Source: Fluviicola sp. (lineage in GTDB: Bacteria; Bacteroidota; Bacteroidia; Flavobacteriales_D; Crocinitomicaceae). From it: a stretch of 6,700 bases of DNA. The stretch covers positions 1-6,700 of the forward strand of contig NZ_JASLCN010000391.1 in assembly GCF_030151805.1 (NCBI RefSeq), read 5' to 3'. Shown here piece by piece: positions 5,953 to 6,700 of this stretch (position 1 is the first letter of the stretch; each line of letters starts with the position of its first letter). The notes below the pieces were generated by a model. That model did no database searches. It saw only the letters and a program-made list of their open reading frames with translations, and was not told the DNA's origin. A program made the position numbers and the translations under genes.

Positions 5953-6591
5953 CTTCTTACGGGCAATCATAATCCCGTCGCGGATCGGAAGCAGAAGATT
6001 TTCAACGCGCTCATCCCGGTGGATCAACTCATTGAAATCTTTCAGTAATTGCGTGTCTTTATCGATTTTCCCTTCTGTTTGAACGACTTTTCCGGACCAC
6101 AACACGTTGTCGGATAAAATATATCCTCCCGGTTTCACTTTGTCGAAAACCAGGTTGTAGTAATTGATGTAATTCATTTTATCCGCATCGATGAAAACCA
6201 GGTCAAACTGTTCGTCAAGTTGTGGAATTTCTTCCATGGCATTGCAAATACGGTAATCTATTTTCGAAGCGTAATCACTTTCTGATATGTACGAACGGAC
6301 AAAATCTTCCAGTTGAGCATTGATGTCCAGTGTAATAATTTTCCCGGTTTCTGTCAATCCTTCAGCCATGCAAAGTGCCGAATAACCAGTGTATGTTCCG
6401 ATTTCCAGAATGCGCTCCGGACGAATCATTTTCGAAAGCAAACTCAACAGACGTCCCTGGAAATGTCCGCTCAACATACGCGGCTGTAAGATGTTTACGT
6501 GCGTATCGCGGTTCAGTTTTGCCAATAATGCGGATTCTGCCGTTGTATGTTCGCAGCAGTAATCGTCTAATGCCTGATCTATGAATTCCAT
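5950..6591 (-). CDS. SAM-dependent class I O-methyltransferase (caffeoyl-CoA OMT-like, COG4122 type)
   Basis: This 213-residue protein is a normal length for the cation-dependent O-methyltransferase family (Methyltransf_3). Visible landmarks are a conserved N-terminal segment NILQPRMLSGHFQGRLL (33-49), the SAM-binding motif I EIGTYTGYS (63-71), an acidic residue at the end of the next strand (Asp89, for the ribose hydroxyls), and LVFIDADK (131-138). SDNVLWSG follows at 160-167. By analogy with plant caffeoyl-CoA OMTs, Asp135, Asp161 and Asn162 would bind the divalent metal. No signal peptide is present, so it is cytoplasmic. It should transfer methyl from SAM to a catechol-like or other vicinal hydroxyl; the natural substrate cannot be read from sequence. 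ATG 6591 lies one base after the stop of the upstream gene, implying translational coupling. Its stop codon forms the edge of a dispersed repeat. Confidence 0.93.
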   Translation of the reverse strand: MEFIDQALDDYCCEHTTAESALLAKLNRDTHVNILQPRMLSGHFQGRLLSLLSKMIRPERILEIGTYTGYSALCMAEGLTETGKIITLDINAQLEDFVRSYISESDYASKIDYRICNAMEEIPQLDEQFDLVFIDADKMNYINYYNLVFDKVKPGGYILSDNVLWSGKVVQTEGKIDKDTQLLKDFNELIHRDERVENLLLPIRDGIMIARKK

Positions 6592-6592
6592 T

Positions 6593-6700
6593 TTATACTC
6601 CGAATTGCTGTAAATGATGATCCAAATGCTTGTACATTCCCATTCCCCATTGTTCTTTGGTCAGAGTTCCGAAGAAAGAGTGGGGAGCATCCGTACATTT
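6593..6700 (-). CDS. DUF1569 / DinB-like protein, C-terminal 35 residues (start outside window)
   Basis: The frame on the minus strand is open from the window edge (6700) to TAA at 6595-6593 and encodes 35 residues. The sequence HSFFGTLTKEQWGMGMYKH followed by LDHHLQQFGV is very like the C-terminus of DUF1569 proteins, members of the DinB/YfiT four-helix-bundle superfamily; the HLDHHLxQFG pattern supplies histidines usually implicated in metal binding. The biochemical role of DUF1569 is not established. The methyltransferase gene begins after a single intervening base, so the two are probably one operon with this gene first. Confidence 0.75.
   Translation of the reverse strand, partial: KCTDAPHSFFGTLTKEQWGMGMYKHLDHHLQQFGV

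Noticed and set aside
5879..6082. Plus-strand open frame of 67 codons across the repeat spacer and the methyltransferase 3' end
   Set aside because: It is mostly antisense to the methyltransferase and starts inside a dispersed repeat; the Ser/Arg-rich translation looks like a shadow.

Overview
The window looks like chromosomal DNA of a Bacteroidota member, most likely of the order Flavobacteriales and perhaps close to Fluviicola/Crocinitomicaceae; the genus-level guess is only an impression. The reasons are a PorP/SprF-type outer-membrane protein, two large TPR/beta-propeller/OmpA proteins with the architecture of the type IX secretion (T9SS) protein PorE, A/T-rich leaders without a clear Shine-Dalgarno sequence, signal peptides that cleave before Gln, and degenerate intergenic repeats of a kind I recall from this phylum. 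No mobile element, tRNA, rRNA or CRISPR array is visible.

Layout. Bases 1-2736 (+) hold the 3' part of a PorP/SprF-family gene and, 15 bp later, a 695-residue OmpA-family protein; the two almost certainly form one transcription unit. Bases 2737-2962 are a repeat-rich spacer with an intrinsic terminator for the opposite strand. Bases 2963-5008 (-) encode a second, convergent OmpA-family protein of 681 residues with the same domain order. Bases 5009-5345 are a 337-bp divergent, gene-free spacer with repeat remnants. Bases 5346-5846 (+) encode a small secreted protein that I do not recognise. Bases 5847-5949 are a convergent spacer made largely of inverted copies of one intergenic repeat. Bases 5950-6700 (-) hold a SAM-dependent O-methyltransferase gene immediately downstream (1-bp gap) of a DUF1569/DinB-like gene that runs off the window.

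Function. PorP/SprF proteins are outer-membrane partners for T9SS secretion or surface attachment, and OmpA-like proteins with TPR, propeller and regulatory-like domains tie such machinery to peptidoglycan. Genes 1 and 2 therefore look like an accessory secretion/attachment module, probably serving a large surface protein encoded upstream of the window. The convergent second OmpA-like gene has its own terminator and is a paralogue rather than an operon partner. The methyltransferase pair is unrelated housekeeping or accessory metabolism.

The most unusual signal is non-coding. A degenerate A-rich repeat of about 40-50 bp (core AAAATGGAGA) directly follows three of the four gene 3' ends visible here, and in two of them its first three bases are the stop codon itself. 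I found no convincing evidence of a wholly new system; the coding content is ordinary for this phylum.
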